This document shows positions 33,701 to 41,454 of a DNA stretch of 64,000 nucleotides, piece by piece. The DNA is from Lewinellaceae bacterium (GTDB lineage Bacteria; Bacteroidota; Bacteroidia; Chitinophagales; Saprospiraceae), in NCBI GenBank assembly GCA_020636075.1, contig JACJYO010000013.1, positions 70,607 to 134,606 on the forward strand, given 5' to 3'. A program made the translations under genes and the position numbers. Position 1 is the first letter of the stretch, and every line of letters starts with the position of its first letter. The notes below the pieces were generated by a model, which ran no database searches, was not told where the DNA came from, and was given only the letters and a program-made list of their open reading frames with translations.

Positions 33701-35055
33701 TTCAACTCGTGGTTTCGCGGATTGGTGAACTGCGCGTAGTTGATCCGAAAACAGGCCGTATGTTTTCCCAAAATCACATCCCTTACGGTTCGACTTTGTT
33801 TGTCAAAGACGGCCAGGATGTGGACAAGGGCGTGAAAATCTGTTCCTGGGATCCGTTCAACGCCACTATTGTTAGTGAATTTGCCGGTATCGTTAAGTAT
33901 AGCAACCTTGAGGAAGGTGTGACCTACCGCATGGAACGCGACGACCAGACGGGCTTTGCTGAAAAAGTGGTTATTGAAAGTAAGAACAAGCGTAAAATAC
34001 CGTCCATTGCAATCGTAGATGCCAAAACCGGTGATGAGTTGAAAAACTACACCATGCCGATCGGTGCCTACATTTCCGTGGACGATGAGGTCGAAGTGAA
34101 GGTGGGTAAACAGATCGTGAAGATCCCGCGTAAACTGGGTAAAATCGCCGATATCACCGGTGGTCTGCCACGTGTAACGGAACTTTTCGAAGCCCGTAAC
34201 CCGTCCAACCCGGCTACTGTTGCTGAAATCGATGGTATCATTTCCTTTGGTTCCATCAAACGCGGCAACCGCGAATGTATCATCGAGGCTAAAGACGGCC
34301 AGAAGCGCAAGTACCTGATCAACCTGACCAAGCACATCCTCATGCAGGAGGGCGACTTTGTGCGCGCCGGTACTGCCCTGACGGAAGGTTCGATCGCCGT
34401 AAAGGACATTTTGGCCATCAAAGGCCCCTTTGCTGCCTCCTCCTACCTGGTGAATGGCGTGCAAGAGGTATACCGCTCGCAGGGTATCAATATCAACGAC
34501 AAACACATCGAGGTGATCGTACGGCAAATGCTGCGCCGCCTGGAGATTGTCGACCCGGGCGATACGCACTTCCTTGCCGGCGAGCCGGTTGAGCGGAATG
34601 AGTTTATTGACTACAACGACTGGATTTTTGATAAAAAATTCGTCACCGACGCTGGCGACAGTTCCAAACTGCGCCCGGGCTCACTGGTTTCGCTGCGGCA
34701 AATCCGGGAAGAAAACTCCTTCCTCAAGCGCAACGATAAAAAACTGGTGGACTACCGCGATGCCCTTCCGGCAACGGCAGTGTCCATGCTGCTGGGTATC
34801 ACCAAGGCGTCTTTGGGTACCGAATCGTGGATTTCGGCGGCTTCCTTCCAGGAAACGACGAAAGTGCTCAGCACCGCTGCGATCGCTGCCAAGAAGGACT
34901 TCCTCATGGGCCTGAAAGAGAACGTGATCGTGGGCAAGAAAATCCCGGCAGGAACGGGTATGCGCCAGTACGACCGTATTCAGGTGACCAGCATCGAGCG
35001 GCCCTTCCGTGAACAGCGGGAAGCCGATGTGCTCATGCTGGAAGATGACGAATAG
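30751..35055 (+). CDS. rpoC: DNA-directed RNA polymerase subunit beta'
   Basis: The 1434-residue subunit has the N-terminal zinc ribbon (CYCGKYK ... CDRCGVEV), the clamp segment GHIKLVVPVVHIWFFKSLP, the catalytic NADFDGDQMAVHVPLS, the bridge-helix/trigger-loop region (GARGSKQQIKQLCGLRGLM in pieces; QSIGEPGTQLTLRTFHTGG), and the second zinc site (CESRHGVCAKCYG). The C-terminus has GLPRVTELFEAR and later FQETTKVLSTAAI. It is followed by a strong intrinsic terminator that closes the operon. Confidence 0.99.
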   Translation: MPFKKKSNKTDQNFDSITISLASPDEILERSYGEVLKPETINYRSYKPERDGLFCERIFGPVKDYECYCGKYKRIRYKGIVCDRCGVEVTEKKVRRERMGHIKLVVPVVHIWFFKSLPNKIGYILGVSSKKLESIVYYERYVVINPGIKGDEGISRMDLLTEEEYLEILEGLPKDNQLLDDSHPDKFVAKMGAEAVHHLLSTLNLDDLAAQLRHEANTEASQQKKADANKRLRVVEAFRNGLETSGQRPEWSVIHYLPVVPPELRPLVPLDGGRFASSDLNDLYRRVIIRNNRLKRLLEIKAPEVILRNEKRMLQEAVDSLFDNSRKSNAVKAEGGRALKSLSDILKGKQGRFRQNLLGKRVDYSGRSVIVVGPTLNLHECGLPKAMAAELFKPFIIRKLIERGIVKTVKSAKKLVDRKDQVIWEILENILRGHPVMLNRAPTLHRLSIQAFQPRLIEGKAIQLHPLVCTAFNADFDGDQMAVHVPLSHSAILEAQVLMLSSHNMLNPQDGSPITLPSQDMVLGLYYLTKERQSIPENPVLGEGRKFYSPEEVLIAYNEKQLDLHAGIECRVEQEENGQVVHKRLKTTVGRVLFNQSVPNGVPFINELLTKRNLKVIIGEIIQRTNFRLTAEFLDAIKEMGFGWAFKAGLSFNLGDLIIPELKKTVLESAQEEVDEVWENYNMGLITYNERYNQIIDKWTYADNRITDRLMQELSQHKQGFNSVFMMLDSGARGSKQQIKQLCGLRGLMAKPRKSGDTGAAIIENPILSNFLEGLSVQEYFISTHGARKGLADTALKTADAGYLTRRLVDVAQDVVIREEDCSTLRGIDTSALKEGDKIIQQLSERIKGRFSLHDIYHPESDELIIAAGDYISERIAIDIDTAGVEMVTIRSVLTCESRHGVCAKCYGKNLATGRVAEMGDAVGIIAAQSIGEPGTQLTLRTFHTGGTAMIGKTENEIVTRNAGKIEFDSIKTISSTNAEGEKIQLVVSRIGELRVVDPKTGRMFSQNHIPYGSTLFVKDGQDVDKGVKICSWDPFNATIVSEFAGIVKYSNLEEGVTYRMERDDQTGFAEKVVIESKNKRKIPSIAIVDAKTGDELKNYTMPIGAYISVDDEVEVKVGKQIVKIPRKLGKIADITGGLPRVTELFEARNPSNPATVAEIDGIISFGSIKRGNRECIIEAKDGQKRKYLINLTKHILMQEGDFVRAGTALTEGSIAVKDILAIKGPFAASSYLVNGVQEVYRSQGININDKHIEVIVRQMLRRLEIVDPGDTHFLAGEPVERNEFIDYNDWIFDKKFVTDAGDSSKLRPGSLVSLRQIREENSFLKRNDKKLVDYRDALPATAVSMLLGITKASLGTESWISAASFQETTKVLSTAAIAAKKDFLMGLKENVIVGKKIPAGTGMRQYDRIQVTSIERPFREQREADVLMLEDDE

Positions 35056-35080
35056 AACACGATAAATGACGGAATAATAT

Positions 35081-35121
35081 AGCGCCGCCCTCCCGGAGAT
35101 CGGGACGGCGGCGCTTGTTTT
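35081..35121 (+). terminator. Rho-independent terminator of the rpoBC operon
   Basis: AGCGCCGCC (35081-35089) pairs with GGCGGCGCT (35107-35115); the stem continues inward with TCCCG/CGGGA after a C-C mismatch. TGTTTTAT follows. It begins 26 bases after the rpoC stop. Confidence 0.88.
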
Positions 35122-35130
35122 ATACCTACT

Positions 35131-35400
35131 CGTCCTACGACTTTTATAAAAGGGATAATCCAGATGTCTCGCTTTGCTCGACATGACAACCGATAGGGAA
35201 AGGATACAATTCATCAGATTTCTCGCTACGCTCGAAATTGCGGCAGGGCGCAGGTGAAATTTCGAGCGTAGCGAGAAATCTGATAAAATTTAGTTTTTAG
35301 CGTAAGCGACTGTCATGTCGACCGTAGGGAGACATCTGAGCAGACAACATATTATCAGTCATTTACGCGAACCCGTACAAGTCGTAGGACGAATATCCCT
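35131..35400. repeat. Nested multi-layer palindrome downstream of rpoC
   Basis: Three sets of inverted arms share one centre. The outer pair is CGTCCTACGACT (35131-35142) with AGTCGTAGGACG (35380-35391). The middle pair starts CAGATGTCTC (35161) and ends GAGACATCTG (about 35338), and each arm also contains CGACATGAC or GTCATGTCG. The inner pair is a perfect 27-bp stem, 35213-35239 with 35258-35284, around an 18-base loop. AGGGATA (35151) also mirrors TATCCCT (35394). The rest of the 420-base gap to the next gene holds a CTCCGTGTCTCCGTGG-type sequence near 35415-35445 and nothing coding. Confidence 0.85.
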
Positions 35401-35478
35401 CAAAGAATTAAACTCCGTGCCCTCCATGTCTCCGTGGTGAAAACTTGGAGTACGATTGGTCAACGTGTTTTAGCCCCT

Positions 35479-35919
35479 TTACGCTTCCTCCAACAGCGGC
35501 TTGATCTCCGCCGGCAGGGTACTGATCACATCCCTGATCTCGCCTTCTGAAACATGTTTTTTCAAAACTCTGAACACTGCGAGGATCGCCTGATGCACCT
35601 CGTAGTCGGTAGTGAAATACGCCGTGGTACCACGGCCGCCGGCTTCGCGGACAGCCTCAATAAAATCGCCCAGGTGGCGCAGAATGCGGCTTTCGTCTTT
35701 GATCTGCCAGCCATCGACGTAGACGGCTTTGATCAACATGGGCAGTTGGGCGATCAGCTGGAGTGATTCGCCCGGTGGCACGCGGTTGCGGAAGGCGTGC
35801 AAGACGGCGCGCAGGATACTACCGGCTTTCCCGGTATCATCCGGACTTTGGAGTTCGATGGCTACTTCTTTGACAAAATGCTCGCCATCAGCCACGTATT
35901 TATGGAAATTGAATGCCAT
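35479..35919 (-). CDS. DUF2267 family protein
   Basis: The 146-residue protein fits the DUF2267 family: an N-terminal FHKYVADGEHFVKEVAIEL, then two helical halves each with a 'P-G/E ... LIAQLP ... K' pattern (VPPGESLQLIAQLPMLIKAVYVDGW and VSEGEIRDVISTLPAEIKPLL in pieces). It is soluble, with no signal peptide. The molecular function of the family is not established; members often lie near stress or CBS-domain genes, and a CBS gene lies 1.1 kb away here on the other strand. Confidence 0.8.
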   Translation of the reverse strand: MAFNFHKYVADGEHFVKEVAIELQSPDDTGKAGSILRAVLHAFRNRVPPGESLQLIAQLPMLIKAVYVDGWQIKDESRILRHLGDFIEAVREAGGRGTTAYFTTDYEVHQAILAVFRVLKKHVSEGEIRDVISTLPAEIKPLLEEA

Positions 35920-36109
35920 GATGCATTGATTTTAATACTGGGTGCGTTGAATAAATACCGGTTTTTTGAAGGGTACATCACAAAATTAGGCGGATTGGAT
36001 ACCGCTTTGAGATGATTCGCATCATGGGCTTCCCTGACCCGGATAATTTACATTTTGCCTGGTTTCCGGGAGATTCGTAGCAGTTTTTCTATAAAAAAAC
36101 AATTCCCGT

Positions 36110-37042
36110 ATGGCACAGAAAACGCATGCAATCGGCATCGATATTGGTGGCACGCACATCAGTTGCGCGGTGGCCGATATTAAAACCGGTACGCTGCTCG
36201 AATCGACGCATGCGCGGGCCACATTTGATCACAAAGCACCGTCCGGCGAAATCCTGCAACATTGGACCGATGCGCTAAACCAAACCCTGGCCAATAGCGA
36301 TGCCGGTCAGTTAATTGGTTTCGGCTTTGCAATACCAGGGCCTTTTGATTACCAGAATGGTATTTCCCGGATGCAGCACAAGTTTGAAGGCCTGTACGGG
36401 GTGCATATCCCCGATGCGTTGCGCCCTGGTTTGGCGACCGGCAGAACCCTGCCTATGCGTTTCATCAACGATGCCACTGCTTTTGCCATTGGCGAGAGTT
36501 GGGTGGGGGAGGGACGTGGCCTGCGCAAGGTGGTGGTGATCACCCTGGGTACCGGTTTCGGCTCGGCATTTCTCGACGACGACGTGCCAGTCGTGCAGGG
36601 AGTCGAGGTGCCGCCGGAGGGCTGTCTGTGGCATTTGCCTTTCCGGGATGGTATTGCTGATGACTATTTCTCCACCCGCTGGTTTACCAGGATGTATGCG
36701 GAACAAAGCGGACACCGCGTACCCGGTGTAAAAACCCTGATGGATAAAGCGACTGTCGATCCGGTAGCCGGGCAATTGTTTGAAACTTTTGGCCAAAATC
36801 TGGCCGAATGCCTGGGCCCCTGGCTGCTTCGGTTCGGTGCGGAAGTGCTGATCATTGGCGGCAATATTGCGCATGCGTTGCCCCTGTTCGGACCGGCCTT
36901 GCGAAAAGGGTTGCAGGCTTCCTGGGTATCTACCCGTATTACACCGTCGGTATTGTGGGAAAAAGCGGCCCTGTTGGGTAGCGCCCGCCTGCTCGACGAT
37001 GCTTTCTGGGCGAAGGTATCCGTTCATTTGCCAACACTTTAA
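36110..37042 (+). CDS. ROK family sugar kinase-like protein
   Basis: The 310-residue protein has the ASKHA phosphate-1 loop GIDIGGTHISCAVADI. It also has GFAIPGPFD, the catalytic-Asp segment MRFINDATAFAIGE, the phosphate-2 loop VITLGTGFGSAF, and the adenosine motif IIGGNIAHA. Most ROK kinases carry a Cys-rich zinc motif (CxCGxxGC) after the phosphate-2 loop; it is missing here (EVPPEGCLWHLPF), so this is a divergent, zinc-free member. It probably phosphorylates a hexose or amino-hexose, with substrate unknown. The CBS gene follows 12 bases after its stop, so they form a likely operon. Confidence 0.85.
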   Translation: MAQKTHAIGIDIGGTHISCAVADIKTGTLLESTHARATFDHKAPSGEILQHWTDALNQTLANSDAGQLIGFGFAIPGPFDYQNGISRMQHKFEGLYGVHIPDALRPGLATGRTLPMRFINDATAFAIGESWVGEGRGLRKVVVITLGTGFGSAFLDDDVPVVQGVEVPPEGCLWHLPFRDGIADDYFSTRWFTRMYAEQSGHRVPGVKTLMDKATVDPVAGQLFETFGQNLAECLGPWLLRFGAEVLIIGGNIAHALPLFGPALRKGLQASWVSTRITPSVLWEKAALLGSARLLDDAFWAKVSVHLPTL

Positions 37043-37054
37043 CACTGTACTACT

Positions 37055-37468
37055 ATGTTACTCGACACACCGATTTCGACCATAATGACCCGGGATGTAT
37101 TCATCCTCGGCGCCGGCGATCCCCTGTGGCAAGCCGCTACCATGTTCAACGATCACAGCCTGCGCCATGCTCCGGTGACCTCCCAGGGCCGCCTGGTGGG
37201 CATGCTCAGCCTTGTCGACCTAAAACGCGTACCCGCCAGTGCACTCGTGGAGAGCACTGCCGACCAGGGCCGCGAAATAGTCGCCGACATGATGAGCCGT
37301 GACCCCCTCACGGTGCAGGCCAGCGATCCTGTGCGCGATCTGTCAAAACTGTTCACCGAAAATGATTTTCACGCCGCACCCGTGCTGGAAGGCACGCGCA
37401 TTGTGGGCATTGTGTCCACCACGGACCTGATCCGCTACTTTTGGGATGAACTGGAAGGAGAGGAGTGA
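37055..37468 (+). CDS. Tandem CBS-domain protein
   Basis: At 137 residues it is just two CBS motifs: residues 4-60 (PISTIMTRDVFILGAGDPLWQAATMFNDHSLRHAPV in pieces) and 72-132 (IVADMMSRDPLTVQASDPVRDLSKLFTENDFHAAPV in pieces), each ending with the GxLVGMLSLVDL/GTRIVGIVSTTDL strand. CBS pairs bind adenosine nucleotides and act as energy sensors. Its position right after the ROK kinase suggests co-expression; a direct partnership is inference. Confidence 0.9.
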   Translation: MLLDTPISTIMTRDVFILGAGDPLWQAATMFNDHSLRHAPVTSQGRLVGMLSLVDLKRVPASALVESTADQGREIVADMMSRDPLTVQASDPVRDLSKLFTENDFHAAPVLEGTRIVGIVSTTDLIRYFWDELEGEE

Positions 37469-37656
37469 GGATCATTGACAGAAACGCGCATTGGTATTTG
37501 AAGCCGGAAGGGTATCATTAATGCTCTGGGGGTAAACCAACAGCGGTGTGGATGCGCATTCCGCCGCCTTCATTTATCGAAAAACACCCGGCCTGTATCC
37601 AAGAAACCCGCTGCGCGTCGTTGTTTTTAGACTTTTTTGCTAAAAACAGTTGAGCA

Positions 37657-38649
37657 ATGACGACAAAAACAATCATCCTGGCCGCCCTGTGCGGCTTAAG
37701 CTGCTGTGCCCTCGGGCAATCGGGCCTGCAAGGCGAATACTTTAACGGGAAGCAATTCGAAGAAAAAATCGTCACCCGGACCGACCCGCAAATCAACTTT
37801 GCCTGGTTCAATAAGGCGCCGGCGCCGGGCGTCGACCCGCACGTTTTCTCGGTGCGTTGGACTGGTTTTTTACAAACACCGGAATCCGGTACCTATCGCT
37901 TTCGCGCTTTTGTGGACGATGGCATCCGGGTGTATGTGAACGGCAAACTGGTGATCGACGCCTGGAGCCTGCACGACACCGGGCGCTTTGTCGGCGAAAT
38001 CTACCTGGACGCCGGGCGCAAGTACCCGCTGAAAGTGGAGTATTTCAACGCAATGTTCGAAGGCGAAATCAAATTGCAATGGCAGCTTCCGAGCGAAAAA
38101 CCTTTGTTTGACGGCTATTTCGGCTACAACGACCACGATATTGCTTCGCGGTATTTGATACCACCTGCGCCACCCAAAATCAGTACGGAGAAGCCCAGGC
38201 TTACACCGGAAAAACCCAGGGATACTGCGCCCCTCAAAGCAGTTGTTGAGCCTGATCCTGAACCGGTTCAAAAGGCCCCGACCCCTGTTCCCATCCCGGC
38301 AGATACCCTGGAAACGTACATTCCCAAAAACATTCTTTTTGAAAAAAGCAAAGCCATCATGCTACCGGCTTCTGAGCCCGAGTTGAATAAACTGGCTGCG
38401 TTTTTAATCCGAAACCCCCGCTACACATTGAGGGTGGAAGGGCACACCGACCGGATCGGGAATTCCGCCAAAAACATGATTTTATCCAAAGAACGCGCTC
38501 AAACGGTGGCCGCCTACCTGGTCAAAAAAGGCGTCGAAGCCAGCCGAATTACGGCCTTCGGCTATGGCGATACCCGGCCGCTTTTCCGCGAGCCGGAGGG
38601 TGTGGCGAATCCGAAGAATCGGCGGGTAGCGTTTTTAATTGGGGAGTAG
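37657..38649 (+). CDS. PA14-OmpA fusion, outer-membrane peptidoglycan-associated protein
   Basis: The 330-residue protein has a signal peptide (MTTKTIILAALCGLSCCALGQ). A PA14-type carbohydrate-binding domain follows at about 22-150 (GLQGEYFNG, VRWTGFLQTPESGTYRFRAF, DDGIRVYVNGKLVIDAW, YPLKVEYFNAMFEGEIKLQW). Next is a Pro/Lys-rich linker (about 165-215) and a C-terminal OmpA domain (about 220-330) with the peptidoglycan-binding core RVEGHTDRIGN and SKERAQTVAAYLVKKGV. The OmpA part anchors to the cell wall while PA14 could bind glycans; the pairing is seen in some bacteroidete outer-membrane proteins. Confidence 0.9.
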   Translation: MTTKTIILAALCGLSCCALGQSGLQGEYFNGKQFEEKIVTRTDPQINFAWFNKAPAPGVDPHVFSVRWTGFLQTPESGTYRFRAFVDDGIRVYVNGKLVIDAWSLHDTGRFVGEIYLDAGRKYPLKVEYFNAMFEGEIKLQWQLPSEKPLFDGYFGYNDHDIASRYLIPPAPPKISTEKPRLTPEKPRDTAPLKAVVEPDPEPVQKAPTPVPIPADTLETYIPKNILFEKSKAIMLPASEPELNKLAAFLIRNPRYTLRVEGHTDRIGNSAKNMILSKERAQTVAAYLVKKGVEASRITAFGYGDTRPLFREPEGVANPKNRRVAFLIGE

Positions 38650-38787
38650 GGGGCTTCGGTTGTCATCAAAAAAACTGGTTGTAATGTAGGATTTGATAAA
38701 GGTGGTAACCCTGCTTTTTAAAGGAGGGGACGTGACATTACATTTCGATATTTTGTAAAATCATTGCTTTCAGAACAAGACAAGAGA

Positions 38788-39621
38788 TTACCAGGTAAGG
38801 GCCTCGGGGTTGTCCAGGAAAAGTTGGTTCAAATCAGTATCTACCTGTGCTAGCCAGCCTTCCTGCTGCCAGCGCTGCATTTCACGCCAGACGGTGGGGT
38901 GGTTTTTTTTACGGATCCCGGCGATCAGCTTATCGAGTTTATCCCGGGAAACTCCACGGTGTTTTTGTTTATCGTATTCTACCAGGCGCGCTTTATAGTC
39001 TCCGAACGCTTCTTCGCGTGCTTCGCGCAGAAATTCGCGTTCCTGGTGATTGAGCCGAAGCACCTCTTCAAAGCTGTATTCGAACCGTTGTTTTACAGCA
39101 TTATCCGTATTGGGGAGTTGTACAAAGGTGAAGGTGCCTTTCAGATCCAGCAGGGCGAACTTCATGGGGTCGTCTACACGCGGATTGATCAACACGGGCT
39201 CGCCTGGCGGCGGTTGCGTTTCCTTTGGCCAATCCGGTGGGTTAAGTTTTTGTAGCGTGTTGTTATCCCTGCGGAACACGGCAAATTTGTTGTTTTTGGG
39301 GCCGTTGCAATTACCACAGGCATACACGTAATTCTCCCAAACAAAGGTTAGCTCCGGGTACAAGTCTTTGGGGGCAATATGTTCGACTTCATCGGCTATG
39401 GAATCTTCGCAGTACACGCAGCGGCGGGCGCCTGCACACATCTGGGTAAGTGCATCTTTGACTTTCCGCAAGGTGGCGTTTTGTTTTGTATTTCTGCTTT
39501 TAAACTTCTTTTTGGCCAGCGTCGATTGTTCGGCGAACGTGCCGGTTATTTCAGCCTGCCAATCGCCTAATTGATCGAGTACAGCCTGGTCGGGTTGAAT
39601 GTGGTTTGGTAACTTTATCAT
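38788..39621 (-). CDS. ptuB: HNH endonuclease, Septu PtuB-like
   Basis: The 277-residue protein has a central HNH nuclease domain: a zinc-binding pair Cys68/Cys71 (RRCVYCED), the catalytic region DEVEHIAPKDLYPE with His81, ENYVYACGNCNGPKNNKF with Asn97 and the second zinc pair Cys102/Cys105. The size and helical C-terminus fit PtuB. Its start overlaps the stop of the ATPase gene by four bases (ATGA), indicating translational coupling. In Septu systems PtuA binds and controls this nuclease, which damages nucleic acid during phage infection. The gene symbol is by family resemblance. Confidence 0.8.
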   Translation of the reverse strand: MIKLPNHIQPDQAVLDQLGDWQAEITGTFAEQSTLAKKKFKSRNTKQNATLRKVKDALTQMCAGARRCVYCEDSIADEVEHIAPKDLYPELTFVWENYVYACGNCNGPKNNKFAVFRRDNNTLQKLNPPDWPKETQPPPGEPVLINPRVDDPMKFALLDLKGTFTFVQLPNTDNAVKQRFEYSFEEVLRLNHQEREFLREAREEAFGDYKARLVEYDKQKHRGVSRDKLDKLIAGIRKKNHPTVWREMQRWQQEGWLAQVDTDLNQLFLDNPEALTW

Positions 39622-40937
39622 TTGCCTGTGGGGAATATGGCCTGAAGTTCCTGGTATTCTGCTTCTTCGTTTTTTGAGATTTTACCGGTTATAGACTTGA
39701 TATTTAATTCAGCCAGACGCTTCATTTTTTCATTGCCAGTATCGGAGCGTGAGGTATCGGCGCCAAAGACCTGGGTGCCATAGGCGTCCAATACATTGCC
39801 GAAGATGAGCCGGTCGCGTTGGATGCCCGTTACTTCGCCGGACTCCTGCTCGCTGCCCGGCGCTGCCAAACGCCATATAGTGCCTTTTTCGCAGGCACGG
39901 CAAATGAGTGGACTGTGGGTAGTGACAATAAACTGGAGCCCAGGGAAATATTCGGTAAACCACTGGCCGATACGGGTTTGCCAGGTGGGGTGGAGGTGGG
40001 CGTCGATCTCGTCAATCAGAACGACACCGCATTGCTTGAAATGCGGCTTTTGCGGATTTATTCCCTCAAAAACGGATCGCGCTCCATACACCTGAACCAA
40101 CTGCCGGATCAGCTCAAACGTCAGACTGAGAATAGACCGGTATCCATCGCTCATTTGGGTTACTTTAATGATGTTGCCGTTTCCATCCAAAAACTCCGGA
40201 TTCCCATCTAAACTGACCCCGTTGAAAGTAGCATTATGCGGAAGCAGCCTGCTTTGATTGATAAACTGGCGCAATCCGTGAAAGATAATATCTGCATCAG
40301 AGCGATATTCGGTGGTAGTTTCCCTGGTCTGATCCTGTGCTTTAAACTCGATCTCTTTTAACCGCCTCCGGTCAAGATCTTTTAGCCATTCCAAGGCTTC
40401 TGTGAGTGCGATGTCTTCCCCAAAAACACTCAGATGTGCGCCTGCTTTCGGGGCGGCATAATATACTTTATTCCATTCCGGGTTTCCTCCGGTAAACCTT
40501 CGAAAAGGGCCGTATGCCACAGAAAACCATCCATCATTATTTCCCCAATTAAACTTTTTGGGGTTCATGGATTTTGCATTGATGTTGGATTCCATGAGTA
40601 CCCGGCTATTTCGTTTTAATTGGAACGCATTGGTAATCACTTTTTCCTTTAGAGATGGTGTGTGATCCGTTTTATCATATTTAGGATCATATACCAATTC
40701 GAGCGTAATTGTTCCGGAGTCTTTCCCCTGGCTTAACCATTCTTCCCAAAACTGGCGTACCGATCCAATTTCTTCCGGACCGATCAGAACCGCCGAAGCA
40801 CTCCGCACGATCGTCGACTTTCCTGCTCCATTATCCCCAATCAGCACATGCCAGCCGGCTTCTTTCCCTTCAGGGAACTCCATGGTAAATTCCGATATGG
40901 AGCGAATATTTTTGATCTCAATTTTTTTGATATACAT
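39618..40937 (-). CDS. ptuA: AAA/SMC-like ATPase, Septu PtuA-like
   Basis: The 439-residue protein begins MYIKKIEIKNIRSISEFTMEF, as in OLD/RecF-like defence ATPases. Walker A is GDNGAGKST (34-42), the ABC-type signature is QMSDGYRS (261-268), Walker B is VVLIDEIDAHLHP (305-317) and the switch His is in VTTHSPLI (His341). There is no TOPRIM domain, which separates it from OLD nucleases and Gabija GajA. Coupling to an HNH gene makes PtuA the best match. A TAccTTTG promoter box lies 74 bases upstream. No reverse transcriptase or retron ncRNA is adjacent, so it is a stand-alone two-gene cassette. Confidence 0.82.
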   Translation of the reverse strand: MYIKKIEIKNIRSISEFTMEFPEGKEAGWHVLIGDNGAGKSTIVRSASAVLIGPEEIGSVRQFWEEWLSQGKDSGTITLELVYDPKYDKTDHTPSLKEKVITNAFQLKRNSRVLMESNINAKSMNPKKFNWGNNDGWFSVAYGPFRRFTGGNPEWNKVYYAAPKAGAHLSVFGEDIALTEALEWLKDLDRRRLKEIEFKAQDQTRETTTEYRSDADIIFHGLRQFINQSRLLPHNATFNGVSLDGNPEFLDGNGNIIKVTQMSDGYRSILSLTFELIRQLVQVYGARSVFEGINPQKPHFKQCGVVLIDEIDAHLHPTWQTRIGQWFTEYFPGLQFIVTTHSPLICRACEKGTIWRLAAPGSEQESGEVTGIQRDRLIFGNVLDAYGTQVFGADTSRSDTGNEKMKRLAELNIKSITGKISKNEEAEYQELQAIFPTGK

Positions 40938-41454
40938 ACATGTTGTACGTTAAACGTTGGGCTTCCATTCGCCTTCCAGCACAAAATACTGAACCAGTTT
41001 TGTCTTTTCTCAAAGGTAAGTCGTTTTGCCGGGTTTTGAATCCGGTGCAATTCCGGTTTTAGCCACTAGTGCACGACGATATACACTAACTGCAATCTTA
41101 CAATTTCCAAACCGCTTCCAGGGGGGTAATGTACTACTCCACCATTTTACTGCAGCAATTTGCAGGGCCTTTTAAATTTTATCCTATTGGTACAGCTGTT
41201 CCCATGACAAATTCCCTTTAAAATCTGGGTCTTTGCATGCTGCTTTTCAAAAATCCAAAAAATTCCGTACAGCCCAAATCCTCTCCTAGTTCTCTGATTT
41301 TCAATCGTTCCTGCAGCCAACTTCCATCAATAAAGTAACCAGAAACCCCAAAAGTCACTCAAAAACCCCAAAAAATCTGTACTGGCAAACCCACCCGGCA
41401 GTCCTGCTTCTTTGCGGTATCAATCAACTATTCCTCACACAAAAAAGGATTGTT
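40938..41454. other. Intergenic region upstream of the Septu-like cassette
   Basis: The 517-base gap is AT-richer than its neighbours. It contains the minus-strand -7 box at 41011 and, near 41330-41375, a short direct repeat of AAACCCCAAAA type. I see no gene, no strong hairpin and no tRNA. Confidence 0.5.
41011..41018 (-). promoter_or_regulatory. Bacteroidete -7 box upstream of ptuA
   Basis: On the minus strand the bases read TACCTTTG, matching TAnnTTTG, 74 bases before the ptuA start. It suggests constitutive sigma-A-type transcription of the cassette; no -33 TTTG is obvious. Confidence 0.5.

Noticed and set aside
25969..34569. Several long minus-strand open frames opposite rpoB and rpoC
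   Set aside because: These are antisense shadows of highly expressed, codon-biased genes; none has a recognisable domain.
38788..40937. Gabija, OLD-nuclease or retron assignment for the ATPase-HNH pair
   Set aside because: The ATPase lacks a TOPRIM domain, the partner is HNH rather than UvrD-like, and no reverse transcriptase or msr/msd-like RNA region is adjacent.
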